This document shows, in pieces, positions 1 to 9,434 of a stretch of 23,841 nt of DNA. Position numbers and translations under genes: made by a program. This stretch comes from a virus. The DNA lies in the IMG/VR virus record IMGVR_UViG_3300017773_000140, positions 1-23,841 of that record, one strand, 5' to 3'. The notes beneath the pieces were generated by a model. The model made no database searches, was not told where the DNA came from, and worked only from the letters and a program-made list of their open reading frames with translations. The stretch's first letter is position 1. Every line of letters starts with the position of its first letter.

Positions 1-229
1 CAAAGAAAAGATCGTCACGAGTGGTAAGGTTGACACCACTAATGATAGTGCCTTCTTTATATACATTTGACCCAAATCTTTCTACTTGTTTTTGTAGAAT
101 AGTTTGAAGCTGAGTTAACTCTCTTGCTTGTACAGCTTTAGATGGCTTAAAGAGAATACGATTAAACTGCTTCTCTTCATTAAAGTCATCATAATACGGA
201 TCTACATTTAAGTTTTTGTTGATACCCAT
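1..229 (-). CDS. DUF4815-like phage structural protein (5' part only)
   Basis: Partial gene: the ATG is at 229-227 and the frame stays open to the left edge, giving 76 N-terminal residues. The protein begins MGINKNLNVDPYYDDF and continues with FKPSKAVQARELTQLQ and a segment reading VERFGSNVYKEGTIISG. I recognise this arrangement (NVDPYYDDF, then RILFKP, then QARELTQLQ) as the start of the DUF4815 family, large virion proteins found in T4-like marine phages next to baseplate genes. The gene follows gp8 by 19 bases, with a purine-rich stretch (GGGAAAGAGAA) just upstream as a likely ribosome binding site. Its place after gp8 is where T4 carries gp9 to gp12, so a baseplate-periphery or fibre-attachment role is likely but inferred. 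Function and full length cannot be seen here. Confidence 0.75.
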   Translation of the reverse strand, partial: MGINKNLNVDPYYDDFNEEKQFNRILFKPSKAVQARELTQLQTILQKQVERFGSNVYKEGTIISGVNLTTRDDLFF

Positions 230-248
230 GTGTTATATTCTCTTTCCC

Positions 249-2303
249 TTAAAAATCAAACGTGAATTTTATTTTTTCACTTTTATCTGCTTCTCTAGTG
301 ATAGGAGCAAAGTCTATAAAGTGTAAAAGATCACCACTATACACTTCGTACTCTCCATACACAATTTCATCTGCTATCTCATTATTTATACTGACTGAAG
401 ACGAAAGGTTATCTTTAATGTAGAATATACCCTTCTGTAGTTTATGTGCGAAGTTTCCATGATAGTCAACTAAATATATTTCAGTCTTGTCTACTGGAGT
501 GCCTATGTCATCTGTGGCTACATATCTCAACTCACTTATTCGAGCAGTTATGATATCTAGAGAGTAGTCATAGTTATTATCCGAAACATTCTGCTTAGTT
601 GTCGCAAATGCAACCTTTGCTACTCTAGAGCCGTCTATCTGACTTCTGTTTTGCATTGTGAATACTGTTCCAATCTCTCCACCCAAAACTCCCTCAGCTT
701 GGAACGCCGACCAATCGTCAGTTGTGGTCATATTGCCTTGATCTACAATAGTATAACTGACTCCATCAACAGCCGCCTGTATGTCTATCGTCTTGATATA
801 TTGCTCTACATATTGGTTTACCTTACCACCCTGATTTAGCGAATCACTTCTGCCGTCGGAATCAACTGGTGTCTGTAATTCATTACCAGGTAATCTAATA
901 ATCGCTCTGTTATCAAAAGAGTGCCCCAATGTTGGATTTGTTGGTATAGTAGATACACCATTAGCATCTGTTATTGTTGGATTTTTAAGTAGTCCGACAA
1001 TAGTATATGTGTTAAAGTCTGGAACGAACTCGTTTGCTCCATCAAAGTTAGTCACTAGAGCCAAACGACTCATTGCTAATTCAGAAATTGGATCTGAACC
1101 ATGGCCGCCCACAGGAGAAACAATTGCTCTAAGAATAGTTGGGTTATCAGCAACAGATTGTGAACCCTTCAAAAGCGGTGGATAGACTACTTCAGCAGTG
1201 GCGTGTTTATAGTGTCTTCCTCTCGACTCAAAAGCAACTCGCTTTAGTGTTCCAGTTTCATCCAAAACTCCATATGCTTTACAACGAAAGTCTTTTTTTC
1301 TGGCGTTGCTTACGCCTTCTTCTGTGTAAAACCCTAGTTTACTTGCTGATACATTAATCTTAATAACTAATTGACACTCTACGGGTCCGTCAACAGGAAC
1401 AAAACTATCTGTTGAGCCTTCGGGCATTCTAACGAAAAGAGTTAATTGATTACTACCAATTGAAGTAATAGAATCAACAACATCATACAAAGTACCAGAT
1501 GAGTTGTGACGTAAGTACATATTCTTGTATGCACCATCAACACTATACAATGCCCTGCCAGTTTTAGGCGTGGTAGACACAACAATTCTCTTTACTCCAG
1601 GTGTGGCAGAGTCGATAGAAGATATAGATTGAACAGAAGATGTGTTAGCAGAAGAGGTTGCCTCACCAAATAGATACTGACTAAACTGACCTTCGTATGT
1701 TGATTCTATTTTAATGTTAGATATATCTTCTTGCGCTTTCTTTGCGACTTCTGGATCACCATAAGATAACCCATCAGCACCTTGATAAGTTGGTAGTGGC
1801 AGGTGACTCCCAGTTTTGTACTGGTCAATCTCTGCTTTGTCCACAGTAAATAAATACTGCCAAACATATCCATCTTGTGTTGTTACCTTACTATAGACTG
1901 TATCGTCTACAGCGCCAGGCACTTCATAAGATATAGCACCATTATTGTTATCAATACATTTAAGTACCAGAAAGTTATTACTACCATCTTCTTGTACGGT
2001 AATCACCATATTTGAAGATTCTGTATTTTTGGCATCATCAAATTCATCATAAACTCTTCCGCTTTGATATGGGTTTTCCAGAAACATATATCTAGCATTG
2101 GCTTTGTTTATTTTGTTTCCAAATATAACCTTTCTCTGGAAGTCTCTCTTCTCGATTTGCGTGTTGTTGATTCCTGGCTCACCCTCAAACTCAATCCCAT
2201 CAAGAGATTGACTAGCCATAACATAAAAGTTATCAGTAGCCAATGAATCGAATAGACGATCAGTAGTTTCAACTTTAAAATTTTCTGTAATTATCTTTGC
2301 CAT
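249..2303 (-). CDS. 8: Baseplate wedge protein gp8-like, enlarged
   Basis: A 684-residue protein, about twice the length of T4 gp8 (334 residues). The N-terminal part (residues 1-175) has the pattern seen in marine gp8 homologues: NFYVMAS near 26, SGRVYDEFDDA at 81-91, TTQDGYVWQYLFTVDKAE at 141-158. The C-terminus (GDLLHFIDFAPITREADKSE, 658-677, then a short beta-rich end) matches the typical gp8 ending. Extra material sits between, including a Gly/Trp module at residues 508-552 that also occurs in gp53 and the gp7-like protein. In T4, gp8 is a wedge component that joins gp7 and gp10. The gene starts 14 bases after the YHYH gene ends, with AGAGAAAAG as probable ribosome binding site. The assignment rests on sequence patterns plus order (gp6, gp7-like, gp8). 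The role of the extra middle part is unknown. Confidence 0.82.
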   Translation of the reverse strand: MAKIITENFKVETTDRLFDSLATDNFYVMASQSLDGIEFEGEPGINNTQIEKRDFQRKVIFGNKINKANARYMFLENPYQSGRVYDEFDDAKNTESSNMVITVQEDGSNNFLVLKCIDNNNGAISYEVPGAVDDTVYSKVTTQDGYVWQYLFTVDKAEIDQYKTGSHLPLPTYQGADGLSYGDPEVAKKAQEDISNIKIESTYEGQFSQYLFGEATSSANTSSVQSISSIDSATPGVKRIVVSTTPKTGRALYSVDGAYKNMYLRHNSSGTLYDVVDSITSIGSNQLTLFVRMPEGSTDSFVPVDGPVECQLVIKINVSASKLGFYTEEGVSNARKKDFRCKAYGVLDETGTLKRVAFESRGRHYKHATAEVVYPPLLKGSQSVADNPTILRAIVSPVGGHGSDPISELAMSRLALVTNFDGANEFVPDFNTYTIVGLLKNPTITDANGVSTIPTNPTLGHSFDNRAIIRLPGNELQTPVDSDGRSDSLNQGGKVNQYVEQYIKTIDIQAAVDGVSYTIVDQGNMTTTDDWSAFQAEGVLGGEIGTVFTMQNRSQIDGSRVAKVAFATTKQNVSDNNYDYSLDIITARISELRYVATDDIGTPVDKTEIYLVDYHGNFAHKLQKGIFYIKDNLSSSVSINNEIADEIVYGEYEVYSGDLLHFIDFAPITREADKSEKIKFTFDF
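648..782 (-). repeat. Gly/Trp module in gp8-like protein
   Basis: Residues 508-552 of the gp8-like protein: DGVSYTIVDQGNMTTTDDW, then a short Gly-rich turn and GTVFTM. It follows the pattern G-x-x-Y-x-I-x-x-x-G-x-x-x-x-x-D-W ... G-x-x-F-x-x shared with copies in gp53 and the gp7-like protein. The similarity is at protein level; the DNA copies are diverged. Confidence 0.6.
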
Positions 2304-2317
2304 TTCTTTTCTCTATG

Positions 2318-3298
2318 TTAATCTAAAGTGCGTTGCTCTTTAGTGAATTCTCCTATTATGTATGGGTAAGCAGGAGTTGTAAGATTGTTATCGCTAAATG
2401 TTAAAAAGTATGCATATGTTCCACTCTGAAATTCTGGAGTTATACAATATCTTCCATTGAACACATCTAAGTCTGATCCTATAGACGAGTCATAAAAATA
2501 GTCTACAGTATATGTACCTCTGGGAGCAGAAAAAGTATCCGGTCTTCCAACCACGTTTTCCAATATGTCTTCACTCTTTAGTGCATATCCACTAGACATA
2601 ACCTTAACACCACTATCATTGTCTGGTGCATTAGCATTTGTAAATCCATAGGGTCCATAGATTGGATGCCCATCAAGCGCCCAGCCAACTATCTTAGAAT
2701 GACCCAATGGTAAACCATTTGATGATTCTACTCCATGTCGCATATAATCCGAACTAAAGCTACTATCATTAAAATAAGGACTAGATGTCTTAAATCTATT
2801 ATTAGGAGATAATGGTGTTCCGAACCCCTTAGTATAGAACGAACAACTTCTATACCTGTATTCGTTATTATCGCCTTCTGGTCTTCCGCCAGCTTGATCC
2901 AATGCGCTATTATCAGGAAACACTGCATCCCATCGCAAACCAGTTGGAGAAGGGTTGCCGCTACTTGGACTATAGTTCACTCCAGGTGGATATATAGGAA
3001 CACCATTTACTGTGACTCCTATAGCCCCATCATCGCTATAAACGCTCTGTGGAGTTGCTGCCGCAATATTTCTCATTCCTGCTCTATATCTAAAATTAAA
3101 ATTATGATCTTGGTCTTCTATTTGCTTGTCTCTAACCATAGCCGCATTAGGATCGTCTCCTATATCACGAGCAAACTTTCTTATCGAATTATCATTTACT
3201 GCTGTGTTAACGCTGAGGGTATTACCCACTCTCACGACACCGCCAGCACTAGCCGGAAAGGGGTCACCATCTGATTTTACTTTTAAAATTTTAGACAT
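2318..3298 (-). CDS. YHYH-family phage protein, baseplate cluster
   Basis: A 326-residue protein. The core (about residues 90-300) reads as a YHYH-family domain: GVTVNGVPIYPPG at 94-106, DQAGGRP at 134-140, HSKIVGWALDGHPIYGPYGF at 200-219, and RGTYTVDYFYD at 260-270 near the end of the core. The family name comes from a Tyr-His-Tyr-His motif after the GGHP-like segment. At the matching place this protein has YRYR (147-150), so both histidines are replaced. The N-terminal 90 residues look like a separate attachment region. The start codon overlaps the stop of the gp7-like gene by one base (TAATG), which suggests coupled translation. YHYH domains occur in marine phage structural clusters, but their biochemical role is not known to me. 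Its position between gp7-like and gp8 suggests a wedge-associated virion protein, which is inference. Confidence 0.72.
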   Translation of the reverse strand: MSKILKVKSDGDPFPASAGGVVRVGNTLSVNTAVNDNSIRKFARDIGDDPNAAMVRDKQIEDQDHNFNFRYRAGMRNIAAATPQSVYSDDGAIGVTVNGVPIYPPGVNYSPSSGNPSPTGLRWDAVFPDNSALDQAGGRPEGDNNEYRYRSCSFYTKGFGTPLSPNNRFKTSSPYFNDSSFSSDYMRHGVESSNGLPLGHSKIVGWALDGHPIYGPYGFTNANAPDNDSGVKVMSSGYALKSEDILENVVGRPDTFSAPRGTYTVDYFYDSSIGSDLDVFNGRYCITPEFQSGTYAYFLTFSDNNLTTPAYPYIIGEFTKEQRTLD

Positions 3299-6200
3299 TA
3301 TTCTTGAACCTTCTCAACAGTAACTGCGATATATCTTTGATCGTTATCTTGATCTGCATCATCGTTAACACCAGGTCCGTCTAGAATCAAGTCTTTGTTT
3401 TCAATATTTCCATTGACTGTATCTATTTGACCATTCAAACCAGTAACAGTAGACTCTGATTTTAAGATATCTTTTAGTAGTTCGAATCTGGTAATTACCG
3501 CATCAACATTAGACTCTAGTGTATTATTACTATTTATCAAAGGCGTACTAAACATTTTTGTACCAGAAACTCCAACAACATCTTTTACCAAAGGCCCATA
3601 GATTTCTGGATCGATCATAGAAGATATATCATAAGAGTATTCTTGATAATAATCATTGTCTGGGATTCTGGCACTTATTTCACTGGCAAAAGAGTTTTTG
3701 CTTTTCCATCTGCCCAAAGTCTTGCCTTGCCCTAAAACTCTTAACTGTGCAGAGCCGATAACTTTATTGTATCTGGGGCTTTCTGGCATTGTGTTTATTA
3801 TGTCAACAACTTCACCATCTTCGAACTTGTATCCTGTGTGACTTACAGCCAATTCAGTAATCTGTCCAGTGTCATAATAAGCAGGCCCGATGACATTAGC
3901 ATTGGCGCCCATAGGAAGAGATTCTCTATCTCTTTTGAGTGCCATAATGTTTCTATCTTGTGCCCTAATGTTTACTGGTAAAGTTTGGTCAAATTCATGA
4001 AAACTCATATGTCTGAAGTAGAAATCTTCTTCTTCTCTTCTTACAAACTCTGCTCGAACTTCGTATGTCTCATCAACCAGTTCAAAAGTTGTTGCGCTTA
4101 AAGAATATGTAATCTGGGAATTAGCAACAGCAACACTGGCAGGTATTGCGGCAATCTGCTCAGGGGTATACTGAAGACTGTAATTCACATCTGATGATTC
4201 TAAGATTCTCTCTTGCGTTACTATTTCGCCTGGGCTTAATGTAAAATCAGATGAATCAAAGTTGACAATGTAGTCTTGTTTATTGAATCTTGCTATTACG
4301 TCATTTACAACACGAACGCCGACATCATTTTCATAGTCTGTTCCTGGTCTATCTTCTGTCAACTCAGCAATACTTCCTAGAGTAAACGTGACCTTATTAA
4401 ACGCATCTCGATACTCTGTGTTTGCAGTTTCTAGACCCGGACCAGATAGATCGTAAACACCATCTCTGAATATGTCTGCACCACTTGAGTCTTGAATAGA
4501 GATCGTATCCAATGCAATATCAGAAAGTAAGTCAGTAATAATAGTAACAGTTTCTTCATTATCTACTTTATTGATTTCGAAAGAAGAACTGTCATTGAAT
4601 GCGCCGATGTTCATACACCTAACTGTTTGATCTGGCTTTCCGTTAATCAAACCAATAAACGAAACATTGTTACCTAGACCGGTAGATGGAAGTCTGTCTC
4701 TTTCTTGCGACCCCGCCATTACTGGGTCTGTCATCATACCTTCCATATTATATGTACCAAGTTTAATATTGGAAGTTTCTGCTACAACTTGACCAGTATT
4801 TGCATCTGTAGTGAGATATGTTATAGGCGATGATACTTGATCATTTACTTTCAAGTGATCTAGTACGATACCTGTTCCAGTTATTTCTTCTGTTGGCTCA
4901 AGTGCAGTAAACTTTTTATTATGCTGAAGTAATGCATGAGGGTCGACTGCTTTAGGAGTTCCATATGTTTTTACTAAATTGTGAGGTCCTGTTTGAACAT
5001 TTTCATCTTGATAACGAACAAGGTTGTTATCAAATAACTCATAACTTGTATAAAGCTGAATATGGTCATTATCCAGTTTTTTGATGAAGTAAACTCCATC
5101 GTCTAAAGTCTGAACTCCACCAACAAGTCCAATCTGACCAGTACCCTTTGTAAGTGTAACTTTATCTTGGCTTTCAAATCCATGATCAGCAATGTTTATA
5201 GAATGATTAAGAGTGGTGTCACTCGGTCTAACTGTACCAAAAACATTTAGTCCATCAAACTGCTGTGTGATTACTGGCATAGCTGGCACAGGATATGCGC
5301 CAATAAATCTATCTCCAACTTGAGGAGTCGAGTCGCTATCAGCACCACTCCATCCAAGTTTACTCCAATCAACAGGACTCATCTCTCCTAGATCATGAAT
5401 AAAATACGTTCTTCTTGCTGTCAGCGCACTTGCCGCCGCGGCTCCACTAAGAGCATTTACTCTCAAAGTTGCATCTGTGTTTAGTGGTAATCCTAGACTA
5501 ATCCACTCAGCATATGAAGTAGTACCCAGATCAAACAAAACATATTCTTTACCAGTAACCAAATTACATTTGATAGATGTACTAAATCCATCTGAAGAAT
5601 AATTCGTTGGAGCAAGAGGAATGTGATATGCATCGTATTGCTCGTAGTTTGGAGTTCTTCTTCTTGGGTGAGCCATTCCGTCTGCAAGGGGAAGTCCAGT
5701 AGCTATATCATCAGCAGGGAACTCTGCCGAAACTAGATCAGGGTATAGTGGTGGAGTCTCAAGAGAAGCACCAATAGTTAGCTGTGGTAAAATTGAGTTA
5801 AATGATAACCAACGATATAGTCTAGCAAGAATTTGCTTATTATTAGCAAAAACTGCATCATGTCTAGCAAGTGTTGTCGGTGTTACACTAGCCGGTGTCT
5901 GACCTTCAATCGTTACAAAATGTAAGTCTGCATCAGCAAATTTAAAATCAGTACCAATCATTCCCTTTTCTGCACCAATCAAATTCCAGTCAGCTTCTGT
6001 AAGAGTAGTTCCTGGGTGGACAATCGTATAGAATTGTCCATTTTCAAGATCACCTAAAGATAGATTCATGAAGCCACTAAGACCTAGAGTATCATTAGCA
6101 CTACCATTTCCACCTGGTCCTGCGGGAACTGGAGCGATTGTTGGCATACGATCAGCAGTTTCTGCTTGAAGAAGCGTGTTGTTCACAACGCCAGTACCAG

Positions 6201-7674
6201 ATAGAGGTGGAATGTCTCCACCAGTTCTAATTATAGCATTAATTGTCTCTACATTATTAATTAGTTCAGCATCTTGAATACCATTGTTTACGCTCTGAAG
6301 AAACTTAAATACAATTTCAAAGTCTCTGTCATTTACCTTTACTGATGGTTGTGATAAGTCACCATCTTGACTGTCTCCAGTAAAGTTACCCAATATATTA
6401 CCATTGTCGTCTGGTAGCTTGTTGTATATTTCTTTAACCTGATCTGACTTTTCTGGTGGAACTTGGAATACTCTACTGGCGGCATTATTATTAAATTTAG
6501 CAAGGGCATTAAAATAGTTATCGTAAAGCACATTACGAACTTGTCCATTTGCATTGGTGTATGTATCAGTAAGATAGTCAAACACATCATCTCTCAGAGA
6601 CCTAGTTTCAATGAAAAGCATTGGGTGTCTGTAATCGACAACTCGTGCCGCACCAGTTACACTATAATGAACTCCATTTGCTACTCTGTTATCATGGTCT
6701 ACAGTTGACCCAGGAAAGATGATTGTATCTCCACCCTTAATATCTAATACCTGATCATTATGTAACACAATTACTCTGTTACTTACAGCAATGTCATTGA
6801 AGTATTCATCAGTGAGACTAAACTGTAGTGTCCCAGGTTTGATATATCCAAATCCACCATCTACGATTTCGTAGTCAATACTACCAATAGACTCTGAACT
6901 CACCTCTGCTATTGTGCCTGTTGCACCAAGACCATTTTTCCTTGATGCTAAAAGTACTTCGTCACCAACTCTGTTTGATGGTAGTCGATTTGCATTAGAT
7001 ACTTCAATACTCGATATCGAACCATTAATAAGTTTACCCACGTTGACAATAGTTTCTACGTTTTCGTTATCAGCAGAGATAACCTCAAGCGAGTCGTTTA
7101 CAGTAAACTTACCTTTAAGATTAGACATATAGACAATGGGGGTGACAGAGCCACTGATATTAACAAATACAATATCATCGACAAACGCAGAAGCAGACGA
7201 CAAGTCACCACGAATCGTATTACCACGCCTTATAGGATATCCACCAACATCAAAGACTGACTTCATCTCAAGAAACTGTTCACCGCCCCATAGTGAGTCA
7301 CTTGGTCTAAAGATGTTTCTAGATGGATATTGAATTTCAATGTTCTCATTAAAGAACATACGGAACAATAGTTGTAAACTTTCTTCTGTACCCTTTCTTA
7401 CATAGAAGTCTTTAATGTGTTTAAGAATAAAACGAACATCTACACTAGGCTCGAATGGTAAACCAGAAAGATACTTCTTCTTATAATAGACAAGAAAGCT
7501 ATTGAGAGTTTTATCAATGTCACCTATTTTGGGAACATCACGAGTAATCTTTTCATCAAGATGCTTATAATAAGCCTCGATAAATTCAACGAAGACCTCG
7601 TTATTCTCACGATAGACAGCAGGGAACTGGCTCGCTATGTCAGAATAGATATTGTCTCTTACTTCAACGGGCAT
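3298..7674 (-). CDS. Giant baseplate wedge protein, gp7-like by position
   Basis: A 1458-residue protein (T4 gp7 is 1032). The N-terminal 130 residues carry a pattern known from large marine T4-like baseplate proteins: QFPAVYRENNEVFVEFIEAY at 16-35, VRKGTEESLQLLFRMFFNE at 92-110, then IEIQYPSRNIFRPSDSLWGG at 112-131. After that the chain is a string of beta-rich modules. Gly/Trp modules lie at 543-582, 704-733 and 751-795. A segment with the HGF-x-x-x-D-x-V ... DGVYFI-x-x-x-DNDHIQL pattern lies at about 823-878, a motif common in phage tail proteins. The C-terminal 250 residues include YYDTGQITELAVSHTGYKFE, typical of wedge proteins. It follows gp6 with a one-base gap and precedes YHYH and gp8, the place of gp7 in T4. 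I call it gp7-like from order and size; direct homology to T4 gp7 cannot be claimed from reading alone. Confidence 0.68.
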   Translation of the reverse strand: MPVEVRDNIYSDIASQFPAVYRENNEVFVEFIEAYYKHLDEKITRDVPKIGDIDKTLNSFLVYYKKKYLSGLPFEPSVDVRFILKHIKDFYVRKGTEESLQLLFRMFFNENIEIQYPSRNIFRPSDSLWGGEQFLEMKSVFDVGGYPIRRGNTIRGDLSSASAFVDDIVFVNISGSVTPIVYMSNLKGKFTVNDSLEVISADNENVETIVNVGKLINGSISSIEVSNANRLPSNRVGDEVLLASRKNGLGATGTIAEVSSESIGSIDYEIVDGGFGYIKPGTLQFSLTDEYFNDIAVSNRVIVLHNDQVLDIKGGDTIIFPGSTVDHDNRVANGVHYSVTGAARVVDYRHPMLFIETRSLRDDVFDYLTDTYTNANGQVRNVLYDNYFNALAKFNNNAASRVFQVPPEKSDQVKEIYNKLPDDNGNILGNFTGDSQDGDLSQPSVKVNDRDFEIVFKFLQSVNNGIQDAELINNVETINAIIRTGGDIPPLSGTGVVNNTLLQAETADRMPTIAPVPAGPGGNGSANDTLGLSGFMNLSLGDLENGQFYTIVHPGTTLTEADWNLIGAEKGMIGTDFKFADADLHFVTIEGQTPASVTPTTLARHDAVFANNKQILARLYRWLSFNSILPQLTIGASLETPPLYPDLVSAEFPADDIATGLPLADGMAHPRRRTPNYEQYDAYHIPLAPTNYSSDGFSTSIKCNLVTGKEYVLFDLGTTSYAEWISLGLPLNTDATLRVNALSGAAAASALTARRTYFIHDLGEMSPVDWSKLGWSGADSDSTPQVGDRFIGAYPVPAMPVITQQFDGLNVFGTVRPSDTTLNHSINIADHGFESQDKVTLTKGTGQIGLVGGVQTLDDGVYFIKKLDNDHIQLYTSYELFDNNLVRYQDENVQTGPHNLVKTYGTPKAVDPHALLQHNKKFTALEPTEEITGTGIVLDHLKVNDQVSSPITYLTTDANTGQVVAETSNIKLGTYNMEGMMTDPVMAGSQERDRLPSTGLGNNVSFIGLINGKPDQTVRCMNIGAFNDSSSFEINKVDNEETVTIITDLLSDIALDTISIQDSSGADIFRDGVYDLSGPGLETANTEYRDAFNKVTFTLGSIAELTEDRPGTDYENDVGVRVVNDVIARFNKQDYIVNFDSSDFTLSPGEIVTQERILESSDVNYSLQYTPEQIAAIPASVAVANSQITYSLSATTFELVDETYEVRAEFVRREEEDFYFRHMSFHEFDQTLPVNIRAQDRNIMALKRDRESLPMGANANVIGPAYYDTGQITELAVSHTGYKFEDGEVVDIINTMPESPRYNKVIGSAQLRVLGQGKTLGRWKSKNSFASEISARIPDNDYYQEYSYDISSMIDPEIYGPLVKDVVGVSGTKMFSTPLINSNNTLESNVDAVITRFELLKDILKSESTVTGLNGQIDTVNGNIENKDLILDGPGVNDDADQDNDQRYIAVTVEKVQE
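5290..5565 (-). repeat. Two adjacent Gly/Trp modules in gp7-like protein
   Basis: Residues 704-733 (NLVTGKEYVLFDLGTTSYAE, then W) and 751-795 (TARRTYFIHDLGEMSPVDW, then SKLGW and VGDRFIGA). Both keep the aromatic-x-hydrophobic, DLG and Trp positions of the module found in gp53 and gp8. The first copy lacks the final GxxF element. Confidence 0.55.
5929..6048 (-). repeat. Gly/Trp module in gp7-like protein
   Basis: Residues 543-582: NGQFYTIVHPGTTLTEADWN, then LIGAEKG and GTDFKFA. This is the most complete copy in the window. It matches the general pattern GxxYxIxxxGxTxxxDWxxIGAxxxxxGTxFxA seen in many phage tail proteins. Confidence 0.62.
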
Positions 7675-7675
7675 A

Positions 7676-9433
7676 TTATGATTCCAATGGAGTTACTGTG
7701 ACTGTTACATCTTCACCACGAATCATAATGATACGATCTTTTGGTGGCTTGATATCTTTATTTACTGTGTTTGCCGTGAACTTAATTGCTTTGCCTGAGA
7801 ACGAACTGATTGTTAGATCAATAAGTTTAACGTCACCAGTTAGATAATCAACAGTTCCAACAATAGGCTTGAATACTCTCTCGGTGTTACCATCAGCAAC
7901 AGCAAGCATCATGTTACCTCGACCATCATCTTTACAAGTCACGACTTCATTCTCAACAGTGAATGGAGTACTTATAATAGCAGGTTGGAATGTATCAAAG
8001 CCATTGTCTTCATCAAATGGATATGGTTGAACTAGTTTCGTTTCAAACGAGAATGCCGGAGACTTAGTAATGTCTAGATCAGGCGAGTACTCAATAATAG
8101 GTTGAGTAAAGATATCAGTAGATACAATCGAAGGATCAAGACCATCTAGATAAGCCGCTAGTCTTGATTGTCTTAATGTCTTATTAAAGTCATTTAAATT
8201 CGTATTCTGATATTCTGTAACGGCAAGATCAACTTCACTTTGTATTTGACCCGGTGACTTACTTGTTAACTGTGGATCATATGTAATGCCTACATTTGTA
8301 TCTACAAACATAAACTTCGCAGTTAGAAAGATAGGCTCAATCGTTAGTGGAGTCTTATCAGATAGATAGCGTTTAAAGTTAGCAATCTCATAGTCAGCAA
8401 CACCCTCACCACCTACTACGTCAACAGAGATAATGACCTTACCAAACTGTGGTGGATAAATCTCATCACCACCATATACTGATATCGCCTGAATGTTAGG
8501 AAAACGAGAACGCAGTAGAGTCTCATAGTCTTTTCTTGTAATTGCTCTCTCTTGTACTTGAGTCGCCTTTGGTGCAAACGCTCGAATCGATTCAATATCT
8601 TCTGCATCTCTTCCACCCGAAGATGGTGAATGCACCACAACGTCTATCGAACTAGCGCCGCCAAAAGCGCCTAGAGTCAATGATTCGATGCCGTTGGCAT
8701 CGGCGCCGGAAGTTATTCTATACTCTGCTACAATAGAGTCAGTGACGATTGGCTGTTTACCAAACTTGTCCTTTCCGAACTGTACTGAATACTTCCCATC
8801 ATTCTCGGGCTGTAAATAGAATACATTGTCAACTTGTGCTACACCAGTTACATCAGAGCGATAAGTGTACTCAGTGCCATTGACAGTCAGTTCAAGACTT
8901 CGTGTGTCTATATTAGGGTTAGACAATACAGTGTCATTGATATTAATAGTTTCTTTTATTAAACGACCTTCATATACATCAATGTCCATAGTAAATACAT
9001 TATTGTTATTCGGGTCTCGTACAGCATTATATGCCTTATCTGTCAGAAGGTTATATGTCTTATTACCACAGCGACCAATTAATGGCAATCCCTTTGGTAG
9101 TGGAAAGTAGTTGCTATCTCGCCCAGGATATGATATACTAATAGTTGCTCTAGCAGTTGCACTACGTCTACTCGTAGGCAGATAGTTAAGTTCCTTTGCA
9201 TGAGAGATAACACTATTACGCTGTGTAGCACTATCAAGAAACATTTCACTAATAGCAACATTATAGTAATAGCTATTATAGAATGTGTTATACGATAGCA
9301 CATCTAATAGTACATTCATATTAGAGCCTTCGTAGTCATAGTCTTTAAACTGGTCTTGGCTCTTTAGAAATGTCTTGAGTTCTTCTTTAATAGCATCAAA
9401 GTCAAGATTTGTTGCCGGTGATATATCTGCCAT
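7676..9433 (-). CDS. 6: Baseplate wedge protein gp6
   Basis: A 585-residue protein (T4 gp6 is 660). The N-terminus has the gp6 pattern: FDAIKEELKTFLKSQDQFKD near 12-31, YEGSNMNVLLDVLSYNTFYN at 34-53, SATQRNSVISHAKELNYLP at 68-86. A baseplate-J-like middle (ATQVQERAITRKDYETLLRS near 290-309, then FPNIQAISVYGG) and a beta-rich C-terminus follow. gp6 forms the dimeric ring that links six wedges into the baseplate and works with gp25 and gp53 as the conserved wedge core of contractile machines. Its start lies one base after the gp25 stop, and its stop lies one base before the gp7-like start. The order 25-6-7-8 supports the call strongly. Confidence 0.9.
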   Translation of the reverse strand: MADISPATNLDFDAIKEELKTFLKSQDQFKDYDYEGSNMNVLLDVLSYNTFYNSYYYNVAISEMFLDSATQRNSVISHAKELNYLPTSRRSATARATISISYPGRDSNYFPLPKGLPLIGRCGNKTYNLLTDKAYNAVRDPNNNNVFTMDIDVYEGRLIKETININDTVLSNPNIDTRSLELTVNGTEYTYRSDVTGVAQVDNVFYLQPENDGKYSVQFGKDKFGKQPIVTDSIVAEYRITSGADANGIESLTLGAFGGASSIDVVVHSPSSGGRDAEDIESIRAFAPKATQVQERAITRKDYETLLRSRFPNIQAISVYGGDEIYPPQFGKVIISVDVVGGEGVADYEIANFKRYLSDKTPLTIEPIFLTAKFMFVDTNVGITYDPQLTSKSPGQIQSEVDLAVTEYQNTNLNDFNKTLRQSRLAAYLDGLDPSIVSTDIFTQPIIEYSPDLDITKSPAFSFETKLVQPYPFDEDNGFDTFQPAIISTPFTVENEVVTCKDDGRGNMMLAVADGNTERVFKPIVGTVDYLTGDVKLIDLTISSFSGKAIKFTANTVNKDIKPPKDRIIMIRGEDVTVTVTPLES

Positions 9434-9434
9434 G

